A DNA stretch of 64,000 bases from Argopecten irradians (GCF_041381155.1 NC_091139.1:5766383-5830382); one strand, 5' to 3'; counted from the stretch's first letter, positions 9,583 to 22,690 are shown. The notes: a model not told the origin generated them from the letters alone. Made by a program: numbers and translations.

Positions 9583-12500
9583 AACAACATGGATGACAAA
9601 GCACAAAGAAACACTATTGTGTTCAATGCATGTAAAAGTGAAGTGTTCACACCAAGCAATGGACTAAAGACTCTCAACAGACGGTTACGTTCAACATGGA
9701 AGATTGTAAGGTATATAAAGGAATTTAAATCTTTGCTATTTACTGGATTTTTCAATCTTAAAGGCCCATTACCTTTCCGGAGCAAAATATAAAGGTTTCT
9801 TAAAAAACATTAATAACACCAGAAAATGCATACCGATGATCTAAAATAAGGTTTCGACACCAAACATATGCAAGATTGCCTGCGTAATATATGAAAACAG
9901 TGGAGAGTCAATTCGCTGTTTTGCCGTCTGGCGCAGTGATAGTCAACTACCGCGCGGTATTTAGGACGACGGCGGGAAACATAATACGACCCACTTTATG
10001 AAAATAAACATTTTATTTATTTCAATCAAATCGTTCATATGTAGGTTCCCATAGTACCCTAGTAGTGCATATTGCATTTTGGGACTGATCGGTCAATAAG
10101 ATGGCCGCCAGGTAGCCATCTTGGATTTTGATAGTTAAAGTTTGTTACCGCTATTTCTCAGAAAGCACTGAAGGGATCTTTCTCAAATTTCATATGTAGG
10201 TTGCCCTAGGACCCTAGTTGTGCATATTGCATTTTGGGACTGATCGGTCAACAAGATGGCCGACCAGCCGCCATCTTGGATTTTGATAGTTAAAGTTTGT
10301 TACCGCTATTTCTCAGAAAGCACTGAAGGGATCTTTCTCAAATTTCATATGTAGGTTCCCCTAGGACCCTAGTTGTGCATATTGTATTTTGGGACTGATC
10401 GGTCAACAAGATGGCCACCAGGCAGCCATCTTGGATTTTGATAGTTAAAGTTTGTTACCGCTATTTCTCATAAAGTATTGAAGGACTCTTTCTCAAATTT
10501 CATATGTAGGTTCCCGTAGGACCCTAGTTGTGCATATTGCATTTTGGGACTGATCGGTCAACAAGATGGCCGACCAGCCGCCATCTTGGATTTTGATAGT
10601 TAAAGTTTGTTACGGCTAATTCTCAGAAAAGTACTGAAGGGATCTTTCTCAAATTTCATATGTAGGTTCCCCTAGGACCCCAGTTGTGCATATTGCATTT
10701 TGGGACTGATCGGTCAACAAGATGGCCGACCGGTGGCCATCTTGGATTTTGATAGTTAAAGTTTGTTACCCGCTATTTCTCAGAAAGTATTGAAGGGATT
10801 GTTCTCAAATTTCATATGTAGGTTCCTCTTGGACCCTAGTTCTGCATATTACATTTTGGGACTGATCGGTCAACAAGATGGCCGACAAGCAGCCATCTTG
10901 GATTTTGATAGTTAAAGTTTGTTACGGCTATTTCTCAGAAAGTATTGAAGGGATTGTTCTCAAATTTCATATGTAGGTTCCCCTAGGACCCTAGTAGTGC
11001 ATATTGCATTTTGGGACTGATCAGTCATCAAGATGGCCGCCAGGTAGCCATCTTGGATTTTGATAGTTAAAGTTTGTTACCGCTATTTCTCAAAAAGCAC
11101 TGAAGGGATCTTTCTCAAATTTCATATGTAGGTTGCCCTAGGACCCCAGTTGTGCATATTGCATTTTGCGACCACCATCTTGGATTTTGATAGTTTTAAA
11201 GTTTGAAAAGCAGAAAAAAGAATTGTAAGTTTGAAAAGCAGAGAAAAGATCCCTCTTTCATTTGTCAGACATAGATCAATCTTTGGTGGGCGCCAAGATC
11301 CCTCTGGGATCTCTTGTATTTATTTTAATCAAATCGTTCAGAAGGTGATGATAAATATAGTATTAACGGTAAGTTAATAATTTTTAAGACTCTACAAAAT
11401 TATCGATCTTGTTGTAGATTCCCATTGTAAAAATTAAAAGCCGTTTCGGAAAGGTAGTGGGCCTTTAAGGGATTTAACAAGATGAATAGAACAAAAATAG
11501 AATATACCCAAGGTATGAAGTTTAGATTTTTATTTCAACGCAAGCCCACTTCATTTTTTCAATGTGAAACAAAAAATTAAAATGCTGTAGAACAGCTTTA
11601 AATTCTTGCATTATTATCAAAATAGATGATATTAAATTGATGTTGTATTGTATATTATTTTGGTTTATTGGATGTAAACATTTGGAATATACAGGTACAG
11701 ACATTTAGTAGCATAGCAGCTGCAGGTGGCAAAGTAACAAAAGAGTGTAGCATTGATTCTGTTGATTGGTTGAAATCATTGATGTCCAAATTGAAAGTTT
11801 CATGTCTGCGATCAAATGAGCCGAACAGATTTTAAAGCTTAAATAAATATCTAAAATGCTTTGATTTATTCAAAGATGATGATTGTATATATAAAGTTCT
11901 GTAACTTTGTATTACTCTCTTTGAGAATCTATGTAATACTGATTTTTTTTTCAGCAATAAAGATGAAGTTACACTTGACAGACTAGCTGGGGCAAGCATG
12001 TTTGTATTATGTGGCAGTCGAGAAAAATTCACTGGAGGAGAGGTACATAAGTTATCAGTGATTTTTTGAATTCTTGAGAAAATTAATGTTGAAGGCTTTC
12101 GAAGAATATTTTAAATACACAAAAATAAAATTTATTCATGCTAGCTTATGGTGATAAGTACAACACTTGATACATTTTGAATAGCATGAACTACTGTTGA
12201 ACTCTTTTACTGACATAGCTATATAGTCTATGAAGTTTTACAAATGACTCAATGTGGTTCATTAGTTTTACAAATGACTCAATGTGGTTCATTTTTTGTC
12301 TGGTGGAAAGATTTAGATTCATTATTGGTTATTATAGACCTGAATAAGGGACCACTTATTAAGCTCACTTGTTGAATCATATGGGCGATTATATATATAT
12401 AAAAAACCCAACAATACAGTGCCTCTGTTAAATTCATATTACCACGTGCACTGTCACTGATAATACAGTTAGAATGTAGAAAGAGTATTAGTTCATTAGT

Positions 12501-15500
12501 TCCATGTAAAATGTCTCTGCATATTACAAATCATGCCTACAAACAATTTTACAGTTGGTGTCTAGATTTTGTGGTCAGTATCGCCAAACTGGCCATATGG
12601 GCTGGATCTAGTAGCACCAAACTGGCCATCTCTCACTTAGTCAAAATAGAAGGTCTGTATTCCGCTTCCAGCCCTGCAATATTGTTTAAAATGGTGTTTT
12701 TGTATTCTTTAGAAAAATGTTGTTTATATTGTTTTCTAACAGTTTGATGTGATGAAGAAATACATGCAGAATGGCGGAAGTCTCCTTGTAATGTTGGGGG
12801 AGGGAGGCGAGTCCAGGTTTGACACAAATATCAATTTCCTCCTGGAAGAATTTGGTGTGATGATTAACACAGGTGAGTTGGCTAATTTTGTGAATTTGAA
12901 ATTGCAGTGTTCATATTTAACAGTTTCCTCAACAGGGCATACCAATGGGGGTTAAATTTTGTGATTCATAAAATTGTAATACATTGTTGGTCAGTATTCT
13001 TAATAGATAATTTTGAGGTATTCATAGTTCATACAATATGTTTCCAATGACTGTTGTTTGAATGTCTCAACTACTTCATTCAATATTTAATTTTAAGCAG
13101 ATCATATTGAACGTTTATTTCAAACCTTTCTATTTTTCAGATTCTGTTGTAAGAACGTCATATTACAAATATTTCCATCCAAAGGAGGCCTTAATCGCCA
13201 ATGGTGTTCTTAACAGGTATGTTGGATTGATTTTTATCACAGAAATAAAAGATTTATTTTTACTTTTACTTTACAAATTGAATCATACTAGACAGAGCTT
13301 AAAAAAGTGATATCTCTTCACTTAAATTCACATTAGATTCTAACATTTATCTATTCTGTCATTGGATAATAAAAAAAGTTACCTGCCCTTGTGTGTAGGT
13401 ATTTATTGTGACATCCAATTGTGTTTGTGAGCTTGATATGATATTTTCCAAAGAAAAACTACATAATGTATGTGAATTTTGCTGTCAAGTTATGAGCTCA
13501 TAATTGATACCTTTCAACAAGGGAGAGAACTCTATGATATACAAAAACTGAATAATGTAGTGGATAATGTTTGAACAATGAATTGCTTATTTACAAATTG
13601 AAGTTTATAATAAAGAAATTATTTTGTATTGATTACTTTTAGAGCTGTCAGTCATGCTGCAGGGAAAACCTTTTCTGTAACTGAAGATGAAGAAAACAAT
13701 GCACAGTAAGTGAAGTTTTATCGCAAATCTCCTAGGAAGGACAATTTTTATTCATTTTTGATGTAAAAAAGGGTTGGTGAAGACGTAAATCACTTTTGTG
13801 TTTTATACAGTCAAACCCTGTCTATAAAGACCACACAAGGGGACTTAGAAAAATGGTCTCTATGGCAAAGTGGTCTTTCTATAGAGGTGGTTGTTATTAG
13901 GCAGGTATGACTGTACATGTAACTTTTACAGCTCTTATTTTTAAATCAGCACAGAAAACATGTTTGTGCACATTGAATGATTCTATGAATAGTGTAAGAG
14001 AAAATTATTTATATTTTGAAAATTTTGAGAGAAATTTTTATTATGATAAAGAGAGGATTTCTTTACAAGTAAATTATATTCAGTATTTCCCAAGTATTAT
14101 TTGTCATGAACATTATTATGTTACAGAGCACTATCATTTCTCTACCCTTATGGAGCCACATTAAATGTAATGAAGCCATCAGTGGCAGTCCTATCGACTG
14201 GTAGTGTGTCTTTCCCCCTCAACAGGCCAGTCTGTAGTCTTTATCATTCCAAGGTAAGCTTTCTTGACACCCTCAATATCATCCTAAGTTCTGGTCCATT
14301 GAAATATTTGTATCATCTTCTTCTAAGAATCAAGATCAAGATCAACATCACTCTTAGTAAAATACGGTTATAATGAATCTCTGACGACAAAGGAAGTTAC
14401 TTTGTTATAAACATAGTTTGTGATACACATCTTGCAAACAACACATTGGAACCTTGGCAAGGAGTGAAAATGCTATGTTATTATCATGATGTTAGTGTAA
14501 ACATGTTTGATAAGCATTATTTACTGTTAGTAATACCAATCAATGTCATAGATTGAGGGAGATTACTCTAGATTTATATAACAAATAGAATGTACATAGA
14601 CATGTATTAGAAATATATGGTTTTTACATAGTCTTGTATAAAATATGGTTTTGTTTTTAAGGTGCTCTGAAAATCATCAGCCAAAAAAACACACAAAAAA
14701 AACACCAAGAATTCTTTTCTGTCATAAAAAATGCAAAAATGGTTGAGGAAGAGTTGCAAAAATTCTATTCTTTATACTGTTGATATAGTAAATAATTTGT
14801 TATTAAATTAATAAATTTTGTTTTTTGTCTTAGGGAAATGGAAAACTTGCAGTTGTTGGTTCAACTCACATTTTCAGTGATGGATATTTAGACAAAGAAG
14901 AAAATACGAAAATCTTGGTAAGTTTACAAAACAAAATTGAAATAATTAAATCAGATGTTTATGGATGTGAGTATTTGCATGTTCAATAAGAGAGTCTGGT
15001 AATTATGTAAATGGACAGAATTAAAATAAACTTTATTTATTGTACATTGATTGCAAAATAAGTTTTAATATACAACTTTTACAAATCGATATTGACAGTC
15101 CAGATAGATGTATTAAACGTGCAAAGGATTTTAAAGAGGGAGGAAACTGGAGTGTCAGAAGAAAGTATTAGAAGATAGAAGTAGAATACTGTATTTGACC
15201 CTATAAGCGCCCACTTCCCTATAAGCATCCCTCCCCCTTTTTAGGCTTATAATTTCCTCACTTTAAATTAAATGCAGACTAAAAATATGAAAACTTTGAT
15301 GGTTTTCATACCAAGTTCTTTTGCAAATTGATTTATGGTTACTTTGTAGAATAATTTTATGAAAGGCAAGTCCAAATTTGTTTCTATTAAGCACCCCTGA
15401 GTTGGTTCGATTTTTTAAGCGCCCTAGGTGCTTATAGGGTGGAATACAGTTTGTGCTTTATGGTCAGGCAAATTGAGGGTGTTCTTAGGTTTTAGATGAA

Positions 15501-18500
15501 ATCTAAATAGTAGTTATGCCAGAGTATGATATGATATATTCAAATTATGTGTTTTTTTTCTAGGATGTTTTGATACGTTTCCTGACAACAGACGACATTC
15601 GACTAAACCCAATAGACGCAGAAGATCCAGAAGTAAGTCTAGGATTTAAATGTTTTTTTGTTTTTTATGTTTGATGGATTTACCCATAATGGTCTTTCTT
15701 TGATATCAATAAATCATTAATCAATGCTAACAATGCAGTGTAAAAAGGAATGTGATTGTTACATTGTAGATTCCTAAGAATTTTATTTAGCAAAAATGTT
15801 TTATATCCTGACTAAAAGATGCATTTTCAAGAATTGCTTGACAGTGCAACAAGATCTCTTAAGGACAATATTTCAATTTAATATCCTCTGCTGTTGTCAT
15901 CATGCACACAAGTGGACAGAAACCATATATACCACAATAGTTCTATTCTGTAAAATAGAAACAGGGGATGGATAATACTTATTTCAAATTAACAGTAGAA
16001 TCCTTAGCCCTAAGGTAGTGCTGTGAATCACTCTGTCCATGTCCCTGTACTAGCTCATTCCTAGTTGTCCTTCCTTTCCAGATATCGGACTACAACATGT
16101 TACCAGACGTGGCGAGGCTGGCTGGGGACCTAAAGACATGTTTACAGGAGAGTGATGATGTTCCAAGGGACATAACATCGTTATTTGACAATTCACTTTT
16201 TAAACTTGACACAAGTCTTGTTCCAAAAGCCATCAAGTGAGTGCATCAAATGTACACTATTATACCTCACCTACTGCTAAATATTTCTATAATTGTACTA
16301 TTTTTTGTGGTATTCACTACTTAAGTGATGTTTAAACCAGTTCAATGATATATCAGACATATAAATATATGAAATTAAATTTAAAATTGATGTGGTAAAA
16401 TCTTCTATTTGGCCAGTTCAACTCGTCAAACTTTTTGTTTGTACAGTGATTTAAAAATAATGATGACATTTATTTTAGAAATTCAGAATTTAATATTTAG
16501 TTATGTCTATAACAGTGTAATGCAGGTGAGACATTTTATTGCTCACAGTTCATTTATCAAATTTAGGTAGGCATTATGTTGTTGTGGCTAGTCAATTTTT
16601 CTCCTGCGTTAATTGTATTAATATTATCATCTTTTTTCCACAGAGCATTCACAGAGCTACATACAAAACATGAGCCTTTAACATTAATCACCCCTTCATT
16701 TGAAACGCCATTGCCTCCACTTAATCCTGCCGTAAGTATACAAGTTTATTTCTGATATTTCTTTATGAAATCGTATTTTGAGATAATCACAATTTTCATT
16801 TGAAGTTTATACTAGAAATACAACAATTGGTTATAAAGATAAATTTAAAATGAAAAATAATTGAAATAATTTCTTTTATGTTGCAATGAAGATGGTTTTT
16901 GTAGAAATCTATGCAACATTAATCAAACCTTTGACCAGTTCAGTTATACATTGTATTCCCTTAAAGATTGTATTTATATTTTTGTGCTTAAGGTAGCTCC
17001 ATACTTTTGGGAAAACCCATGTCATTTTTTTCTAACAGGTCTTATTTTCTTGCATTTTTCATGTAGATTTCAAATCTGTAACGATAAATGGGTGTTCTCG
17101 GATTACTTTTTGAGATATTTGAGCTTGAAATATACCATCCATGCAAATTTGCTGACCGAAAATAGAAAAATTCGTAAAATTATGTTTTCTGTAATATTAG
17201 GGTGAATATAGTCTCGATCCTGTTGATTTTTTGTCCTAAATTTCTTACGATAGAACAATATACAAAACTATTTTATTTTTACAAATGCTAACTAATTTTT
17301 GTTATTTCCCAGGACCGTTTCTATACGTTATTATCATGTTTTGCCATATTTTCGCCCGTAAAAAATCAATGAATAGGCCAAAAAGGAAATGAAAACCCAT
17401 GTCAATTTCACAATATTTGTATATGATATGCCCAAGGTAATATGTTTTTCAAATATCATATAAAAACACAGGATCCTCGATCAAAATTTCACAATTTTGT
17501 GAGCTTGAAGTTTGTATCTCGCAACCCTACCCCCGTTTCATCCAGTGCTAAGATGAGTTATATTTGACTATTTTTTGAAAATCATGCCGCAAAAAAACAT
17601 TCCACATCAGTTCATACGCTTTTGTGATATTATATCTGGTTTATGTCTGTTTGTTTTTATGATTTTCTCCAAATTGTGTGTTTAAAAGAAATCCGTATGC
17701 GATTTTTTTAGAATTCCGGAATTTTGGTCCGGCCGGGTCCCCTCTTATGATTTATAGCGACGAACGGCACTTCCGGTGTTTAAAAATCCATTCCCATTTA
17801 CGACAGGGACCGCAAAAACCACAGAGATAGCATATAATTTTCACTTCACTGCTTTTATTTGATTTATTTAATGATTTTAAACATTCAATATTATATGTAG
17901 ACAATTTTCACCCATTGAAAAAATATCCAAGTGTGATGTCGTGGCGTATCGGAAACCATTCTGGAATTCAAAACAACCTCCGCAACTTCCGGTATAGCGT
18001 CATATAAATTGGCGCGATTTTCAAAAGTATGGACCTACCTTAATATAATGTAAGTTTAACAATCCTTTTCTTTTGATTTCTTTACATACTCATTTTTGAT
18101 TTTCAGGTGTTTCCTCCCACTTTCCGGGAATGCCCTCCACCCTGTTTGGATCTGTTTGATTTAGATGAACAGTTCTCGTCAGAAAAAGTCAGACTAGCGC
18201 AACAAACTAACAAATGTAAGCTATTAAGGCCAGACTTTGTATTGTTGTCTATCATTTTCTAGTCATTCTCTTATCTCTTTATATCTAATATTAAAAAACA
18301 AAGTTTATATTTCATACATATAATTAATTCAACAATGGAATAATTTAACTTTTATCACTGACCAACCGGCAAATGAAAATGTATGTATATATTAGCCTTG
18401 CAAATTTCTCTCATTCAGTTTCAGAACATATCTTTTGAACATGTGATTTTTGTCCCAGTTTCAGAACAAATTCTTCTGAACACGTGACTTTTGTTCCAGT

Positions 18501-19699
18501 TTCAGAACAAATTCTTCTGAACACATGATTTTTGTTCCAGTTTCAGAACAAATTCTGTTGAATGTATGATTTTTGTCCACAGGTACAGATGATGACCTGG
18601 AGTATTATGTTCGAGAGTGTGGTGACATACTGGGGGTAACAACACGACTACCGGCTGAAGCACGTGATGCCAAACACATTTTGGAGTACATCTTTGCTCA
18701 AGTTGTAGAATTCAAGAAACTTAATCAGGTATCGACTTCTTTACTACTTGAATTTGTTAATTTGATAATTGGATTGTAATCTTATAAAAATTATATAAAA
18801 AAATATATACATTATAAATTTTCGTAATTTTTCAATGTAATTGTGATATTATGATGTACTTATGACATAGATATGATGTACCTGTAATGTTTTTGTATAT
18901 CTGTGACATCAAGATGTACCTGTGACATTTTATTGTACCATATGGCATTGTGATGTACCCATGACATAAAATACTTTTGACATATTGGTGTACAGCTGAC
19001 ATTATGATATGCGTATGACATTATGATATACTTATGACATTGTGGTGTACAACTGACATTATGATATATACATTTGACATTATAATATACTTATGACATT
19101 ATGGTGTACAGCTGACATTATGATACCCATTTGACATTATGATATACTTATGACATTATGGTGTACAGCTGACATTATGATACCCATTTGACATTATGAT
19201 ATACTTATGACATTATGGTCTACAGCTGACATTATGATATATACATTTGACATTATGATATACTAATGACATTACGGTGTACAGCTGACATTATGACACG
19301 CATATGACATTATGATATACTAATGACATTACGGTGTACAGCTGACATTATGACACGCATATGACATTATGATATACTAATGACATTATGATGTATAGCT
19401 GACATTATGACACGCATATGACATAATGATATACTTATGAGATTGTAGTGTACAACTGACATTATGATATAAACATTTGACATTATGATATACTTATGAC
19501 ATTATGGTCTACAGCTGACATTATGATATATATATTTGACATTATGATATACTTATGACATTATAGTGTACAGCTGACATTATGCTATACCTGTGATACA
19601 TTATGATGTGAATCTTTGTTCCAGGATCAGGACTATGACCGTGACACAGCCCAATATGGAGGTGACGGGGCAGGCGGCTCGGACGCACTGGTTCTTTAG
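9583..19699 (+). CDS. IFT52: Intraflagellar transport protein 52 (IFT-B core)
   Basis: Coding exons: 9589-9710 (exon begins 9583), 11955-12042, 12743-12872, 13141-13216, 13643-13705, 14127-14253, 14834-14917, 15564-15632, 16082-16236, 16644-16731, 18107-18215, 18583-18728 and 19625-19699. All introns are GT-AG and phases agree, giving 1332 nt and 443 residues; the human protein has about 437. Landmarks are NTIVFNACKSEVF at the N terminus, MLGEGGESRFDTNINFLLEE, YFHPKEAL, MKPSVAVLSTGSV, LDKEEN, DAEDPE, ELFDLDE-like LDLFDLDEQFSSEK and DAKHILEYIFAQVVEFKKLN. The first 270 or so residues form the GIFT domain; the C-terminal region is where IFT46 binds in known systems. IFT52 bridges IFT88, IFT70 and IFT46 in the IFT-B core and is needed to build cilia. 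The C-terminal tail after KKLNQ is short and Gly/Asp-rich. No disruption seen. Confidence 0.96.
10015..11340 (+). mobile_element. Headless pearl/Helentron-like array, family 3, in IFT52 intron 1
   Basis: Eight tandem cores of about 155 bp each begin near TCATATGTAGGTT (10035, 10189, 10344, 10499, 10657, 10811, 10966, 11124). Each core carries AAGATGGCC and GCCATCTTGG in inverted orientation. The tail near 11270-11317 has CTTTGGTGGGCGCC, then the hairpin GATCCCTCTGGGATC and the end CTCTTGT. The usual CGAAG-type head is absent. ATTTATTT(C/T)AATCAAATCG with TTCA flanks both sides (10015-10037 and 11318-11340, one mismatch). Confidence 0.7.
13806..13915. mobile_element. TA-flanked MITE in IFT52 intron 5
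   Basis: Ends TACAGTCAAACCC and GGTATGACTGTA are inverted repeats; the interior pairs TCTATAAAGACCAC with GTGGTCTTTCTATAGA. The TA at each end fits Tc1/mariner-type target duplication. Length 110 bp, non-coding. Confidence 0.65.
14340..14415. repeat. Possible MITE fragment in IFT52 intron 6
   Basis: ACGGTTATAATGAATC and TTACTTTGTTATAA resemble the ends of a short palindromic element. Too eroded to delimit. Confidence 0.25.
15187..15450. mobile_element. MITE of the TTTGACCC/AAGCGCCC family in IFT52 intron 7
   Basis: Terminal inverted repeats TACTGTATTTGACCCTATAA and TTATAGGGTGGAATACAGT. It has a longer interior than the other copies in the window and belongs to the same terminal-repeat family as 20791, 32300, 39268 and 46861. 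Confidence 0.65.
16988..18043. mobile_element. TTAA-flanked inverted-repeat DNA element in IFT52 intron 10
   Basis: The left end TTAAGGTAGCTCCATACTTT mirrors the right end AAAGTATGGACCTACCTTAA with one mismatch. TTAA at both ends matches the target-site preference of piggyBac-type transposons. The 1.06 kb interior has no transposase frame, so it is non-autonomous; it contains CG-richer patches near 17730-17780 and 17990-18015 that differ from the intron. Class is inference from the TTAA only. Confidence 0.6.
18416..18582 (+). repeat. 40-bp minisatellite repeating a splice-acceptor-like sequence
   Basis: Four units of 40-42 bp start CAGTTTCAGAACA and end with a T-rich tract and CAG (at 18456, 18497, 18538 and the real acceptor 18580-18582). 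The last unit runs straight into IFT52 exon 12 at 18583, so the true 3' splice site is the end of the array and the intron carries several decoy acceptors just upstream. Confidence 0.75.
18850..19615. repeat. GACATTATGATATAC tandem repeat in IFT52 intron 12
   Basis: Subunits of about 19-20 bp built on TATGACATTATG combine into a larger unit of about 58-62 bp that contains GTGTACAGCTGACATTATGA. The larger unit recurs at least eight times, with a locally near-identical run at 19260-19400. The array ends a few bases before the acceptor of exon 13. Confidence 0.75.
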
Positions 19700-20790
19700 C
19701 ACCTGATAACAAGACTTTAGTATTTCTGATAGATCTGCAGACGACACATTAAAGATCTCTCACATATAGTGCATTGAAGTTGTGAAGAAACTAACTGTGA
19801 TAATTATAATAACAGACTTATTTATGACAGACTTGTACTGGAAAGGAATCGTCAACAGATAAACATTGATGTCAAAGACATTGACATACAAAAAACAGGC
19901 CTTACATTTGGTTCTAACATTTCCATCAGTAGAGTTTTCTCAATGACACCACTAGGAATAAGTCCAGTCACCTGATCATGTCTCAGTTCATGGTCAAGAT
20001 ATACATGTGGTATGGATTCTTCCTTAGAGTGCTGTATAGGAAAGTCGCACATTTTGTGGTTTTAAAGTAACTGGTGATGATCCTTTTCTTAATGTGAAGA
20101 TACATAGGTAAAAACAGCATGATTTCAGTAATTTCTGATTTCAACAACATTACATTATGTGGCTTACTATTAAAAATGACACCATAATAGCATGCTAGAC
20201 AGATTAAAAAATGACTTATAGATGACATTATTAAATCTATCTGCATTCTTTAATTATATTGAGTTGGCAACATTCATGAATGTAGTTTATGTAATGTAAG
20301 TCACTTTTAAAGGGGAGATAACTATGGATAAGCTATAAACTGGGGTGAATGAACTGTCTATTATAATGATAAATCCATTATAACATACCGGTATTAAGAT
20401 AAATACTGGTACATAATTCTATAGACCTAAGGTTGTAGTGACCGTTGTGTTGGTCATCTATATCAGTGTTCGTAAAGTCAATTATCTCTTCTAAAAAATT
20501 CTTATTCATATATCCATCTGTCCGCTTGTTCATCTATTCACTCAATCACTCCATTCAAGAATTTAGTTTCTCAAAATTTATGAAAATGATTGATCTGTTA
20601 GTTAAGTGTTATTGAAAGAAGGGCCACATATGTTACCCGGTAAATGAATTTTTTTCTCTCATTTTTTTCACATTTCCGTCCCTGTAATAATTACGATACC
20701 TTTTCAATGTTTTTATTTGTTTTTGTAGTAACTATAAGTAGTGTATTGCTTGTCTATTCAAGGTCACTGATAATTGTCCTTTTAATAATA

Positions 20791-20989
20791 TACCGTATTC
20801 GACCCAATAAGCGCAGAGTTTTTAAAATATTGAAAAAATGAAAAGATGCTAATAAGACGAAATTATTGCAAATCTATGAAGTTTAGTGTAGTTTTGGTCT
20901 TTATTTATGCCTGGTCAATTGAAATCAAGGCCTCGAAAAGGGGGAGGGCGCTTATAGGGACATGGACGCTTATTGGGTCAAATACGGTA
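20791..20989. mobile_element. MITE of the TTTGACCC family in the IFT52 3' region
   Basis: Perfect ends TACCGTATT and AATACGGTA, with inner GACCCAATAAGCG and CGCTTATTGGGTC. It is the most symmetrical copy in the window, and TA at both ends fits a TA target. It sits between the IFT52 stop and the candidate polyadenylation signals, so it may be transcribed in the 3' UTR. Confidence 0.7.
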
Positions 20990-21116
20990 TATGATAAATA
21001 TATTTCATGGAAACAGAAGTTACTTAAATACTGTATAACTATTAAAGGTTATCAACATCAATTTTTTCATTTTCATTATTCAGTAATACTTTTTCACTTC
21101 GAATTATTACTATAGT

Positions 21117-21545
21117 AATAAATGGTAACATATAGCTTAAATTGTTTTGATATTTCTTTGTTTAAGATGTAAAGTACCACAAGATATATTTTGACATGAA
21201 ATAAGAAAATACATAAAAAGTCTCATACATATACATTCTAATTTTAAAAATCTATTAATGTGATTTGCTCCTTTCAAAATTTCTTTTGTAGCAGTATTAT
21301 AATCTGTTTTAGCCGACATTTCATTCCAAATTAGTTGAAATGCAAAAAAGTTATTGACAAAATTCCGTTTACTATTCGAAGAGACTTTGAAGTTCAAAAA
21401 GTTATAAGGGATATGTTATGAAGAAAAATTACATATCATGTTTCTCAGTAAATCTACATCATGCTCTACAGTATATGAAATAAATGTACAATTGTTTGTG
21501 AATAATCTTTTTGTACATTGAAAATGTATAAGATCTGTAAATAAA
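21117..21545 (+). terminator. Candidate IFT52 polyadenylation signals
   Basis: AATAAA occurs at 21117-21122, 21479-21484 and 21540-21545, the last followed by a T-rich stretch with GTGTG (21566-21580). The order suggests a 3' UTR of up to 1.8 kb. Which one is used cannot be told from sequence. Confidence 0.4.
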
Positions 21546-22690
21546 TGAAGATTATTTATTATTTTTTTGTGTGTTTATTTTTTTTATTGGTTAATTAAAT
21601 GCCTGCATGAATATATTATTCAACTTATTCTTCCATATGTTTCACAAGTATAGCAAATATACATGGAAAGTTGAAAGAAATAATTTATAGGTTGAGGCTG
21701 TTTTTGATTATACAATGTGTATATAGATATATACAGTTTGACTGGTTTAACCTAGTTGTTTGTTTATGAATTAAAGACGGATTTTTCAGTTTTCAGATGA
21801 GCCTTAAGACAATGCCCTCTTTGGCCTATATTGAAAACTGCAGGTCAGTCAGGATTTGTACTTGAAATAATAACTTAATTTAACAAATGGTCAAATTTAA
21901 CAGGTTATTTGATTAAACAAAAACAGCCTAGGTGTCCAAGGATCTTATTAATCATAAAGTGCCCCTCCCCTTCTCTGGAGGAGTTGGAGTTGTATTAACG
22001 CCCATATCCCATGGATTTAAGGATGTTTTACAACATATGATGCTTAACATCAGCATTGTATCCCATATTAACATGAATTTGAGGGTTTCGTACATGTGAA
22101 TTATGCGTCTCAACGAAAGTTTAAAAGCCATATGCATGTTTGCTGCAACAGACTTTCTTCGTAACAACTTACATTTTGGTTCACTGAAAATAATCTATCT
22201 CAATTGTTCTGACCAGTGTGACGTCAGCCTGAATGGCCCTATATATAAGTACAGTGAATCAGAAACATATATTTCTGAGTGAATACAATAGGAGAATGGC
22301 TTAAAAATAATACTGCATGTGCTGTGATAATTAGCATTTAATTTATTTCAATTATTTTTTGAAGAGATTATAAGTGTAGCATTAATATTAAGCCAACATT
22401 TTTGTGCGTACATATATACAAAATTATCAGTCTTGTTAGGTTGTGTACCCAGACTTTAACATTTTTCCAAAACCAGAAGCAGACGCCTGTGATTGTACTT
22501 TCTATTTCATAAGAAAAGATACAAAAAAATAATTTATCTAAAATAATTAATAAAAATATATTCAACTCTTAATACAACAGTTAAAGCGAAGAAGTATTCT
22601 TGTAATGGTTTATCCTAATAGAAGTGAAAGAAATTCGGGCACTCGTTAAAGGCAAAAGTAGTCGATAAACGATACCGGAAGAACAATATT
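21546..22690. other. Intergenic, no gene seen
   Basis: AT-rich DNA between IFT52 and the PATJ-type gene. A GC-rich patch near 21958-22015 (GTGCCCCTCCCCTTCTCTGG and CCCATGGATTTAAGG) resembles text at 63900-63990 and is probably a worn dispersed repeat. Confidence 0.4.

Noticed and set aside
20644-21115. Two plus-strand frames after IFT52
   Set aside because: They cross the MITE at 20791-20989 and lie in the likely 3' UTR.
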